Assembly (NCBI GenBank): GCA_910588015.1 | Contig: CAJUOK010000002.1 | Span: 28,930 to 86,549, forward strand | Direction: 5' to 3' | Length of the DNA stretch: 57,620 nucleotides | From: an uncultured Christensenellaceae bacterium | GTDB taxonomy: Bacteria > Bacillota > Clostridia > Christensenellales > UBA3700 | Shown: positions 43,052 through 50,144 of the stretch, in pieces | Numbering within the stretch: the stretch's first letter is position 1 | Layout of the letters: the number at the start of each line of letters is the position of its first letter | The notes under the pieces: generated by a model | Database searches by the model: none | What the model saw: only the letters and a program-made list of their open reading frames with translations | What the model was told of the DNA's origin: nothing | Made by a program: the position numbers and the translations under genes

Positions 43052-43543
43052 CTAATTTTGATTTCTCTTTTTAATTTCCAATGCAAGTATAATAAAACCT
43101 ACAATAAAACAAAATCCGCCTACGCACATCATTATGATTGTCAATTGATAAGCGCTGTTGACAAAAATACAATCCGAAGGGTCTTGGGGGTCATAGGCAA
43201 TCTCAATCTTGCTTCCTATTCGTTTTGGCGAACTGCTGCTGACGTTATTGGTAGCAAAATAAACTTTTCCGTCCACATAATAACTTACAATCTCCGCATA
43301 AGTCGTCGTTTCGTGATAAAAGCCGTTGTCGTCATAGTGACTCTTAACGCTCTCTTTATAATCTTGTACATATGCTTCTATCTTGACGTAACCGTCTATC
43401 TTTGTTTGTTTGGAAATCAAATTCCACAATCCTCCGCCGATAAATGCAAAACCTACGACAAATATAATCAAATATACTGCCCACATTTTTTTACTTTCCC
43501 CGCCGGAGCCTCTAAAGGAATGATAAGTCACTCTTACTCCCAT
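43052..43543 (-). CDS. DUF3592 membrane protein
   Basis: About 163 residues. Two membrane helices (AVYLIIFVVGFAFIGGGLW and IIMMCVGGFCFIVGFIILAL) enclose a beta-rich external domain with YYVDGKVY and IGSKIEIAYDPQDPSDC, the DUF3592 pattern. Two starts are possible: the ATG at 43543 with GGGAG upstream (used here) and the ATG at 43486 with GGGGAAAG, which would remove 19 residues. It precedes the DUF4832 gene in one operon. Role unknown. Confidence 0.8.
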   Translation of the reverse strand: MGVRVTYHSFRGSGGESKKMWAVYLIIFVVGFAFIGGGLWNLISKQTKIDGYVKIEAYVQDYKESVKSHYDDNGFYHETTTYAEIVSYYVDGKVYFATNNVSSSSPKRIGSKIEIAYDPQDPSDCIFVNSAYQLTIIMMCVGGFCFIVGFIILALEIKKRNQN

Positions 43544-43580
43544 ACAACACTCTCCCACCATATGGAATATTTATGGTTAT

Positions 43581-43609
43581 ATAATAACATAGACAAATGC
43601 TTTTTGCAA
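43581..43609 (-). promoter_or_regulatory. Promoter of the DUF3592-DUF4832 operon
   Basis: On the minus strand TTGCAA, 17-base spacer, TATTAT. Confidence 0.55.
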
Positions 43610-43665
43610 CAGAATAAATTTGCAAACCAAATTTAAAAAAATTTTTGATATTTGCAAAAAAAGTG

Positions 43666-43694
43666 TTGACAAGACGCAAATTATCGAATATACT
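43666..43694 (+). promoter_or_regulatory. Promoter of the metal-efflux module
   Basis: TTGACA, 17-base spacer, TATACT, 43 bases before the ArsR-family start. Confidence 0.8.
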
Positions 43695-43705
43695 ACCATT
43701 GAACA

Positions 43706-43723
43706 CTTGAATAATAGCTCAAG
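43706..43723. promoter_or_regulatory. Candidate ArsR-family operator
   Basis: CTTGAATAATAGCTCAAG: five-base arms CTTGA/TCAAG with an A/T-rich centre, starting 11 bases after the -10 box. A related CTTG...CAAG element lies at 44384-44403. Confidence 0.5.
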
Positions 43724-43737
43724 CGTTGCGAGGAAAT

Positions 43738-44064
43738 ATGAACGAACAATACGACAAAACAGATATTATAAGAGCCAAACTTCCGAGCGAAGACACCACG
43801 TATGCTCTCGCCGAACTTTTTAAAGCGCTGGGCGACCCCACAAGAGCAAAAATACTGGGATGCCTGCAAATATCCGATTTGTGCGTAAGCGAAATTGCCG
43901 AAATATTGGATATGACCATATCCGCCGTATCTCACCAACTTCGCGTTCTTCGCAATATAAAACTCGTCAAGGGTATAAAAGACGGCAAAGAAGTAAAATA
44001 TTCGTTGGACGACAACCACGTCACTTTGATTATGCAGTGCGGATTGAGCCACGTCAACGAATGA
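43738..44064 (+). CDS. ArsR/SmtB-family zinc or cadmium sensor repressor
   Basis: 108 residues. The winged helix includes LFKALGDPTRAKILGCLQ and the recognition part LDMTISAVSHQLRVL. The dimer-interface (alpha-5) metal site is complete: D92-x-H94-x10-H105-x2-E108, the zinc-sensing pattern of SmtB/CzrA, with the ligand E108 being the last residue. The alpha-3 site of CadC (CVC) is not complete: it reads LCVSEIA, one cysteine only. So zinc (or cobalt/cadmium) sensing at alpha-5 is the best call. GAGGAAAT precedes the ATG at 43738. It heads the efflux module. Confidence 0.93.
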   Translation: MNEQYDKTDIIRAKLPSEDTTYALAELFKALGDPTRAKILGCLQISDLCVSEIAEILDMTISAVSHQLRVLRNIKLVKGIKDGKEVKYSLDDNHVTLIMQCGLSHVNE

Positions 44065-44095
44065 CAATATAAAAGATTTTTAAGGAGAACCTAAT

Positions 44096-44314
44096 ATGAA
44101 AAAGATTTTTAAACTCGAAGACTTGGACTGCGCTAACTGCGCGGCAAAAATGGAACGCAACATTGCCAAAATCGACGGCGTTACGCAAATCAACGTCAAC
44201 TTCTTAACTCAAAGAATGACGATAGAAGCAGATGACGCGCGCTTTGACGAAATAATGGAACAAGTTGTCAAAACTTGCAAAAAAGTAGAACCGGACTGCA
44301 AAATTATACGCTGA
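44096..44314 (+). CDS. Free-standing heavy-metal-associated (HMA) protein
   Basis: 72 residues making one ferredoxin-like HMA domain, with the metal-binding CANC in LEDLDCANCAAKMERNI. Normally such a domain is the N-terminus of the efflux ATPase; here that ATPase lacks one and this gene supplies it separately. It may act as a metal chaperone to the pump. AAGGAG lies eight bases before the ATG. A terminator hairpin stands between it and the ATPase gene. Confidence 0.92.
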   Translation: MKKIFKLEDLDCANCAAKMERNIAKIDGVTQINVNFLTQRMTIEADDARFDEIMEQVVKTCKKVEPDCKIIR

Positions 44315-44324
44315 ATAAATGCAA

Positions 44325-44363
44325 GGAAGCTGCGCTTCCCCGACGGGGGCAACCCCGTTTTTT
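44325..44363 (+). terminator. Terminator/attenuator between the HMA and ATPase genes
   Basis: Stem ACGGGG/CCCCGT with loop GCAA and T6 (44343-44363), preceded by a second hairpin GGAAGC/GCTTCC (44325-44339). It would limit read-through into the ATPase gene. Confidence 0.75.
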
Positions 44364-44383
44364 ATAAAAACAATAATTGAATA

Positions 44384-44403
44384 CTTGCTCAATAATTTGC
44401 AAG
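44384..44403. promoter_or_regulatory. Second CTTG/CAAG dyad before the ATPase gene
   Basis: CTTGCTCAATAATTTGCAAG: five-base arms CTTGC/GCAAG and an AATAAT core shared with the element at 43706. A clear promoter was not found next to it. Confidence 0.35.
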
Positions 44404-44468
44404 ACGCATAGCAATCTATAGCTTTGTTAATCAATAATAATATTATTAAACACAGGAAATGTAATATA

Positions 44469-46397
44469 ATGAAACAATTAAATTTAAGCGCAAAACAAAA
44501 AAAGAATTTTATAAGAATAATAGTATCTCTCGTCGCCTTTTTAGTCGTTGTAATTACTGACAAAACCGTCAATCTTGCGTCGGTTACCAACAGCAAAATA
44601 GGTTGGTTGTTGCCTATGTGTATTTATTTTGCTATCTATGTAGTTATCGGCTACGACGTGCTTTTCAAGGCGACTCGCAATATAATACGCGGACAGGTAT
44701 TTGACGAAAACTTCTTAATGAGTATAGCTACTTTGGGCGCGTTCGCTCTTGGAATATATACCGGAGTTTCGGGAAAAGACATAGAGGGCTTCGACGAAGC
44801 GTGCGCCGTGCTGCTGTTTTATCAAGTGGGCGAATTCTTTCAAAGTTATGCGACGGGAAAATCGCGCAAATCTATATCCGCGCTTATGGATATTCGTCCC
44901 GATTACGCCAACGTAATACGCAATAACGACGTTGAGCAAGTATTTCCCCAAGAAGTTAACGTGGACGAAATAATAATTATTAATCCGGGAGAAAGAATTC
45001 CGCTCGACGGCACTGTCGTAAAAGGCTGTTCAACTTTGGACACCAAGGCTTTGACGGGAGAATCCTTACCTCGCGAAGTAGGCATAGGAGACGAAATAAT
45101 AAGCGGTTGCGTCAATATGACCTCGCAGCTGGAGATGAGAGTGACGAAGCAATTCTACGACTCCACCGTCTCCAAAATTCTCGAACTTGTCGAAAATGCG
45201 TCTTCCCGCAAATCCAAAGCCGAAAACTTCATTACAAAATTTGCAAAATACTATACGCCTGCGGTTGTCGGCGCGGCGTTACTGCTTGCCGTCATCCCCG
45301 GTATCGCAACGGGAAATTGGTATTCTTGGATATATCGCGCGTTGAGTTTTCTAGTAGTATCCTGCCCTTGCGCCCTCGTCGTATCCATACCGCTATCCTT
45401 CTTTGCGGGAATAGGCTCGGCGTCACGCAACGGAATATTGGTAAAAGGCTCAAATTATCTCGAGCTTCTCAACAAAGCAAATATATTTGTCTTTGATAAG
45501 ACGGGCACGCTGACAAAGGGAAACTTTGCAGTCACCGCAGTTTATCCCGAAAACGACAGAGAAAAGATTTTGCGACTTGCCGCAATTGCCGAGCAAAACT
45601 CCTCTCACCCAATAGCTAAATCAATCGTATCTTGCTACGGAAAATCTTTAAACGAAGGATATACGCTGACAAATATCGCAGGTCAAGGAATCATAGCCGC
45701 AAAAGATGAGGATAAAATTCTTTGCGGCAACGAAAAGCTTATGCGCGACAACAACGTAGACTATGTTCCGCAAACAGGTATCGGTACGGTGGTCTACGTA
45801 GCGCAAGGCGTAGAGTTTGTCGGTTGGATATTGATAAGCGACGAAATAAAGTCAGAGTCCAAAAACGTTATTTCGCAGCTCAACGATATGAATTGCAATA
45901 CCGTAATGCTTACGGGCGACAATGAAAACGTTGCCGAGTCTGTGGCAAAAGAACTGCAACTGACGAGTTATAAGGCGTCCCTTCTGCCTCAAAACAAAGT
46001 CGAACAAGTTGAAAAAATGCTTGCAGAAAAAAAGAAAGGCGACGTGCTTTGCTTTGTCGGCGACGGCATAAACGACGCGCCAGTGCTTATGCGTTCTGAC
46101 ATAGGCATAGCAATGGGAGGCGTGGGCAGCGACGCCGCAATCGAAGCTTCGGACATAGTGCTTATGCAAGACGATTTGAGCGGCATTGCCAAAGCAAAAC
46201 GCATTGCAAAGAAAACAATGCGAGTCGTAATGCAAAATATAGTAATTTCTTTGGCGGTAAAAGCCTTGATAATGTTGCTTTCCGCATTGGGAATTACAGG
46301 TATGTGGCTTGCCGTAATAGGAGACGTGGGCGTAGCAATTGTAGCTATACTCAACGCAATGAGAGTTAATTCAAATTATAACAAAACAAAAAAATAA
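44469..46397 (+). CDS. P1B-type heavy-metal efflux ATPase (zinc/cadmium type)
   Basis: 642 residues. The transport motif is C299-P-C301 in SCPCALV, the phosphorylated aspartate is D343 in DKTGTLTKG, and TGES, the HP motif (NSSHPIAKS), TGDN and GDGINDAP are all intact. The N-terminal HMA domain usual in this family is absent; a separate gene upstream encodes it. The pump should export zinc, cadmium or lead from the cytoplasm. I chose the ATG at 44469 with AGGAAA 11 bases upstream. It belongs with the ArsR sensor, although a terminator intervenes. Confidence 0.94.
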   Translation: MKQLNLSAKQKKNFIRIIVSLVAFLVVVITDKTVNLASVTNSKIGWLLPMCIYFAIYVVIGYDVLFKATRNIIRGQVFDENFLMSIATLGAFALGIYTGVSGKDIEGFDEACAVLLFYQVGEFFQSYATGKSRKSISALMDIRPDYANVIRNNDVEQVFPQEVNVDEIIIINPGERIPLDGTVVKGCSTLDTKALTGESLPREVGIGDEIISGCVNMTSQLEMRVTKQFYDSTVSKILELVENASSRKSKAENFITKFAKYYTPAVVGAALLLAVIPGIATGNWYSWIYRALSFLVVSCPCALVVSIPLSFFAGIGSASRNGILVKGSNYLELLNKANIFVFDKTGTLTKGNFAVTAVYPENDREKILRLAAIAEQNSSHPIAKSIVSCYGKSLNEGYTLTNIAGQGIIAAKDEDKILCGNEKLMRDNNVDYVPQTGIGTVVYVAQGVEFVGWILISDEIKSESKNVISQLNDMNCNTVMLTGDNENVAESVAKELQLTSYKASLLPQNKVEQVEKMLAEKKKGDVLCFVGDGINDAPVLMRSDIGIAMGGVGSDAAIEASDIVLMQDDLSGIAKAKRIAKKTMRVVMQNIVISLAVKALIMLLSALGITGMWLAVIGDVGVAIVAILNAMRVNSNYNKTKK

Positions 46398-46416
46398 AAA
46401 TCTTTTTATTAAAAAC

Positions 46417-46453
46417 AAAGAACGGTGAGCTCTATAGAATCTTACCGTTCTTT
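46417..46453. terminator. Bidirectional terminator after the ATPase gene
   Basis: Ten-base arms AAAGAACGGT/ACCGTTCTTT with a partly paired inner stem, between convergent genes. Confidence 0.75.
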
Positions 46454-46463
46454 CCTACTAAAC

Positions 46464-47147
46464 TTATCGCGTAGGCATTTTAAAATCTTTGAGCGCTTTG
46501 TTGAGGTAATCGTTAAAAGGTTTCATTACTTTAAAAATCTCAACGGCTTTTTTCAAAAATTCAGCGTCGTCGGCAACTTCTCTATCCTCCAAAAAATATT
46601 CCAAATACCAAGATTTATATTTAAGATACTCTGCTTGGGGATGTTCTTTGTCATAGCCTGCGGGAACGTTTTTCAACGCGGAGCCTTTTACTTTAAAATA
46701 TTTTTTAAACTGCGCGTCGTTGATAATATTATTCCATTCGTCCGAATGCGTCGATATATAATCTCTCACCATTTTTGTCGCGTCCGAAAACATATCTGCA
46801 AATAGACCGCCGCCTAAAAACGTGTTGCCGTCAGGTTTTATCATAACGTAATATCCGACAGGTATAGGCAACTTGCCCATTGACGAGATATGCGCTCTAA
46901 AAGACGGGTTGTAAGGCGACTTATCGTGGCTGAACCTAGTATCCCTCACCAATTTGAAAGTAAGTTCTTTGGGCGCGTTATGCAAAACGCTTTCGTCAAA
47001 TTCGCCTATGCCGTAAATGAGTTCTTGCACCAATTCTTCAAATTGCGCAGTAGCATTCTTGTTTTCTTTTTTGTGCTCGTGATACCATTCGCGATTGTTG
47101 TTTGCCGACAGCTCCGATAGGTATTCCAACATAATTTTATTGTTCAT
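46464..47147 (-). CDS. DUF2461 family protein
   Basis: 227 residues covering the DUF2461 domain: NNNREWYHEHKKEN at the start, TFKLVRDTRFSHDKSPYNPS in the middle and the GGGLFADMFSD segment. The biochemical role is not known to me. It follows the TetR gene after 46 bases with no promoter or terminator between, so the two form an operon. GGAGG lies five bases before the ATG. Confidence 0.88.
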   Translation of the reverse strand: MNNKIMLEYLSELSANNNREWYHEHKKENKNATAQFEELVQELIYGIGEFDESVLHNAPKELTFKLVRDTRFSHDKSPYNPSFRAHISSMGKLPIPVGYYVMIKPDGNTFLGGGLFADMFSDATKMVRDYISTHSDEWNNIINDAQFKKYFKVKGSALKNVPAGYDKEHPQAEYLKYKSWYLEYFLEDREVADDAEFLKKAVEIFKVMKPFNDYLNKALKDFKMPTR

Positions 47148-47193
47148 TTGTTTCCTCCCATTTTTTTATCAATTGTATATTGATTTATTTTAT

Positions 47194-47742
47194 TTATGAT
47201 TTTATGAAAGCGTCGTATGCCTTTTTCAAAATTTCCGCGCTCTCTTCGTCAGATATATTTGCTCCGCCTGTCGCAATCATAGTTGCCACTCCGTGAGTAA
47301 AGACAATGAGCATAATATATACTTCTTTAATTTTTTCCTCGGGTAGCGAAAGTTTTTCCGCTATTTGCCTTGCGGCGCTTTTATCGCCCATCCACTCGTA
47401 AATGTCGTTAAAACTATTTAGTCCGTTGAGCTTTTGCAAAAAAAGCAACTTAAAAAGATTGGTTTCGTATTTTGCAAACGCAACGTTTGCTCTAGCCATA
47501 CTCTCCAAAACAGCTCGCTTTTCTACACGCGAATAAATAAACTCGTTATAAAACTGCATCGCCGCCCCGTATATAGCTTCTTTGAGCGCTTCCATATTGC
47601 AAAAATAACTGTAAATCGGTTGAACGGAATACCCCATACGCTTCGCCAAGCTTCTCGCGTTTACGCTTTCAAACCCCTCAGCTCTTGTCATTTGCAATGC
47701 ATTATTCAATATTTCCTGTTTATCAACCGTCTGTTTAGGCAT
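47194..47742 (-). CDS. TetR-family transcriptional regulator
   Basis: 182 residues. The N-terminal helix-turn-helix is ESVNARSLAKRMGYSVQPIYSYF; the C-terminal helical domain ends with an alanine/glutamate helix. I chose the ATG at 47742 because GGAG lies five to six bases upstream; the longer frame runs through the operator. A 34-base palindrome covers its promoter, so strong autorepression is expected. It is co-transcribed with the DUF2461 gene. Confidence 0.92.
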   Translation of the reverse strand: MPKQTVDKQEILNNALQMTRAEGFESVNARSLAKRMGYSVQPIYSYFCNMEALKEAIYGAAMQFYNEFIYSRVEKRAVLESMARANVAFAKYETNLFKLLFLQKLNGLNSFNDIYEWMGDKSAARQIAEKLSLPEEKIKEVYIMLIVFTHGVATMIATGGANISDEESAEILKKAYDAFIKS

Positions 47743-47751
47743 AACTCTCCT

Positions 47752-47785
47752 ATAATTACATTTGTTATATAACATTTGTAATTAT
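47752..47785. promoter_or_regulatory. TetR operator, 34-base near-perfect palindrome
   Basis: The core TGTTATATAACA is perfectly symmetric, then one two-base mismatch per side, then nine more matched pairs (ATAATTACA outward). It overlaps the -10 box of the TetR promoter. Confidence 0.8.
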
Positions 47786-47809
47786 AAAATATTTTTACAA
47801 GTTTGTCAA
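47781..47809 (-). promoter_or_regulatory. Consensus promoter of the TetR-DUF2461 operon
   Basis: On the minus strand TTGACA, 17-base spacer, TATAAT: both boxes perfect. Confidence 0.85.
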
Positions 47810-47871
47810 CAATTATATTAAAAAATATGATTTTATAAAAAATAATAAAAGACAACAACACAGATAAATAG

Positions 47872-47901
47872 AAAATACGGACTCATTAAAGTCCGTATTT
47901 T
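47872..47901 (-). terminator. Terminator of the tRNA-Met pair
   Basis: A 12-base stem AAAATACGGACT/AGTCCGTATTTT with a six-base loop, two bases after the tRNA CCA end on the minus strand. Confidence 0.8.
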
Positions 47902-47902
47902 T

Positions 47903-47980
47903 TGGTACCGGTGATCGGATTTGAACCAATGACCTGTCGGGTATGAACCGACCGCTATAGACCAACTAAGCTACACCGGC
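47903..47980 (-). tRNA. tRNA-Met (anticodon CAT), probably elongator
   Basis: 78 bases on the minus strand with encoded CCA. The anticodon stem GTCGG/CCGAC encloses TTCATAC. Acceptor GCCGGTG pairs with CACCGGT, leaving a G-T closing pair. A CAT anticodon could also be isoleucine-2 tRNA; elongator Met is preferred from the loop sequence, not proven. Confidence 0.85.
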
Positions 47981-47985
47981 GATAA

Positions 47986-48060
<75 letters not shown>

Positions 48061-48090
48061 ATATTAAATGCATTTGGTCAATGCTTTACA

Positions 48091-48119
48091 ATAATATATG
48101 AAAAAATATGTTTTGTCAA
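48091..48119 (-). promoter_or_regulatory. Promoter of the tRNA-fMet/tRNA-Met transcript
   Basis: On the minus strand TTGACA, 17-base spacer, TATTAT, 30 bases before tRNA-fMet. Confidence 0.8.
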
Positions 48120-48199
48120 GAGTTTTTGAAGTATTTGCTGTAAATTTGTCAAGCGTTTGCGAGTAGTTTTTTAGAAATTTTTAAGAATTTTTCTTGAAG

Positions 48200-48239
48200 A
48201 CTACTAAAAACACCTCTTGGAGAAGTGTTTTTCGGTAGT
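48200..48239. repeat. Forty-base hairpin between the tRNAs and the transposase
   Basis: Nested stem: ACTAC/GTAGT, AAAAACAC/GTGTTTTT and TCT/AGA around loop TGG, with one bulge and one mismatch. It may be an element end, a terminator for the transposase transcript, or a repetitive extragenic unit; only one copy is in the window. Confidence 0.5.
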
Positions 48240-48338
48240 AAGCATATCAAATTATATGGGAAAAGTCAAGCAAATAGCCAATTAGGGCATAATAAAGCCG
48301 TCCTCCCTATGGAGAACTTCTTTTGTGGAGGCTTGGAG

Positions 48339-49343
48339 TTAGGCTGCCTTCTTCTTCAAGAATCTAATATGATATAATTCTTTATGCTCTCTAATCTCTT
48401 CGAGAAGTTCCTCTCTCTTTTGGATTGGAGTTTGCCAAGCCCTCTTCCCATTCTTATCTCTCAATGATGAGTGAGGACGGTTATTATACCTAATCAACCA
48501 ATCCCTCATCTTTTCTTTTAGTTCTTCAAAAGTGTAGAAGGTCAAGTTATTGTAAAAAGATTCTTGGTCGGAACGATGACTTCTCTCTACCTTCCCATTG
48601 TGTCTCGGAGTGTAGGCTCTTATGAGTTGATGTTTGATTCCGAGTTTATTGAGAAGTTTATCTACGATGTGGACTTTGCCCTCTCCCGTTCCTTTGGGAT
48701 TTGTAAACTCCGTTCCGTTATCGGTTTGAATGATTTCCGGTATATAGCCGAAGTGAACGAGCGCCCTCTTGATGAAGTCTACCGTAGAGAATCCGCAATG
48801 TTCTTTATACGGATAAATAAAGCGTTCTCTTGTAGCCTCATCTATCATCGTATATTGGAATAACCATTCTTCGGCGAACTCTCCCTTGTTACACTCTCTC
48901 GGTACATACTTGACGTCCATTTGCATTTTCATTCCAAGCATTAAAGGAGTGTCATAGGGCTTCGGAACATACTTTTCCTTCTCTTGCACCGGGCGAAGAT
49001 TATGCTTCACTATGTATTGGTAGAAGCCGAAGTAAGTCCTACTATAAGCCTTCTCCGCTCTCAATCTCCCAAAAGCCTCCGAATAACTTATGCCGGGATT
49101 CTCTTTGAGGATTGTCTCAATCCATTCAACCTCTTCTTGCGTGTGCGAGTTAGGGTGAGGAGTATGAGGACGAGACGAGATATTTTCAAGACTTGCAAGC
49201 GTTCCGTCATATCTCTTTTTCCAACGATATATTGTGCAGACGTCGCATTTTGTTTTCGCCGCTACATAGTCTATATCGTGCGTTTCTTCGAGCATTTGAA
49301 GGGCTTTGAGTTTTTGATTTGCCTTGTATTTTATACCTTTCAT
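48339..49343 (-). mobile_element. IS481-type transposase (DDE/integrase core)
   Basis: 334 residues. The N-terminal helix-turn-helix region (AAKTKCDVCTIYRWKKRYDG, then ENISSRPHTPHPNSH) is typical of IS481 family proteins. The catalytic triad is D143 in QMDVKYVP, D208 in IQTDNGTEF and E253 in NGKVERSH; the D-E distance is ten residues longer than usual because of an insert near NPKGTGEGK. AGGAGG lies nine bases before the ATG. The gene looks intact. I could not find convincing terminal inverted repeats, so the ends of the element are not defined. Confidence 0.88.
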
Positions 49344-49364
49344 TTATCTTCACCTCCTATATTT

Positions 49365-49393
49365 ATTATACCATATTATATAGAATTTTTCAA
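49365..49393 (-). promoter_or_regulatory. Promoter of the transposase gene
   Basis: On the minus strand TTGAAA, 17-base spacer, TATAAT. Its -10 context TATGGTATAATAAAT recurs in the divergent promoter. Confidence 0.75.
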
Positions 49394-49423
49394 TACCTTT
49401 TATAGAAAACAAGCCTCAAAATA

Positions 49424-49452
49424 TTGCCTTTTTGAGCCTTGTATGGTATAAT
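49424..49452 (+). promoter_or_regulatory. Divergent promoter toward the small membrane protein
   Basis: TTGCCT, 17-base spacer, TATAAT. The -10 context TATGGTATAATAAAT is an inverted copy of that in the transposase promoter. Confidence 0.7.
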
Positions 49453-49480
49453 AAATTATACACATTTTTGAGGTGTTTCT

Positions 49481-49588
49481 ATGGAAAAACTAATCTCTAA
49501 TAAACTACCCCCCCCCCGCAAAATTGAGTTATCCACAATAGGCTCAATCCCCCATACTATTTCCGGAGGTATATCCTTATGGAAGTAG
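49481..49588 (+). CDS. Short upstream reading frame of 35 codons
   Basis: GAGGTG lies six to seven bases before an ATG that opens 35 codons, beginning MEKLISNKLPPPRKIE and ending over the start of the next gene by ten bases. The proline run comes from ten consecutive C residues (49508-49517). It could be a leader peptide coupling translation to the following gene. No homologue known to me. Confidence 0.35.
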   Translation: MEKLISNKLPPPRKIELSTIGSIPHTISGGISLWK

Positions 49589-50106
49589 TTGGAGAAATAA
49601 TTGCAATAGTTGTCGGATTTGGTCTGCTCGCCCTTGTTTGCAAAGTTATTGGTGAGCATATTGGTAAAAAGCGAGATGAAAAGATAGAGCAAAATCAACC
49701 TATCGAAACTCCGCAAAAACCCAAAATTACTATCCACTATAAAGACCGCCCCTCACAACAAACCCAATCATTCTTGAATAGGTGCGATAGCATTATAAAA
49801 GGATATACCTCAAATATACCTTGCAAAGATGAGATTATGAAGTATATCAAGAAAACCACCCCTCCGACCTTTCAACCGGACAATGTAGAGAAACAGGCTC
49901 ACTTTGTCATTATGAATCGTTGCGCCGAACTCTTATCCTCCGGGGAATATCATTTTCACGCCGCTTCACTAAACCCAATAGGCGAACTAATATTATCGGT
50001 CTATAATTCCACCTCGGAATGGCTTCTCAACAATGAATATATAACGCAAAACGACTTTGATGAGTGCAAACAAATCCTCCGAAAGAATATCCAAGAAGTA
50101 GGTTAA
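49579..50106 (+). CDS. Small membrane-anchored protein of the mobile region
   Basis: 175 residues, family not recognised. An N-terminal membrane helix (EIIAIVVGFGLLALVCKVIG) is followed by a charged linker and a soluble helical domain of about 120 residues. CCGGAGG lies ten bases before the ATG. It points away from the transposase and toward the polyvalent protein, from which a bidirectional terminator separates it. Confidence 0.75.
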   Translation: MEVVGEIIAIVVGFGLLALVCKVIGEHIGKKRDEKIEQNQPIETPQKPKITIHYKDRPSQQTQSFLNRCDSIIKGYTSNIPCKDEIMKYIKKTTPPTFQPDNVEKQAHFVIMNRCAELLSSGEYHFHAASLNPIGELILSVYNSTSEWLLNNEYITQNDFDECKQILRKNIQEVG

Positions 50107-50110
50107 AATC

Positions 50111-50142
50111 AAAGAGCAAGGAACTCAATCCTTGCTCTTTTT
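50111..50142. terminator. Bidirectional terminator at the end of the polyvalent gene
   Basis: A perfect 12-base stem AAAGAGCAAGGA/TCCTTGCTCTTT with a six-base loop. Confidence 0.9.
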
Positions 50143-50144
50143 CT

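Noticed and set aside
48061..49470. Terminal inverted repeats of the IS481-type element
   Set aside because: The only strong inverted repeat (49363-49457) is on one side of the transposase and is explained by divergent promoters.
49508..49517. C10 run as an on/off phase switch fusing the leader frame to the membrane protein gene
   Set aside because: Adding one C would put the leader in the downstream frame, but a TGA at 49525-49527 blocks it, so a simple fusion switch does not work.
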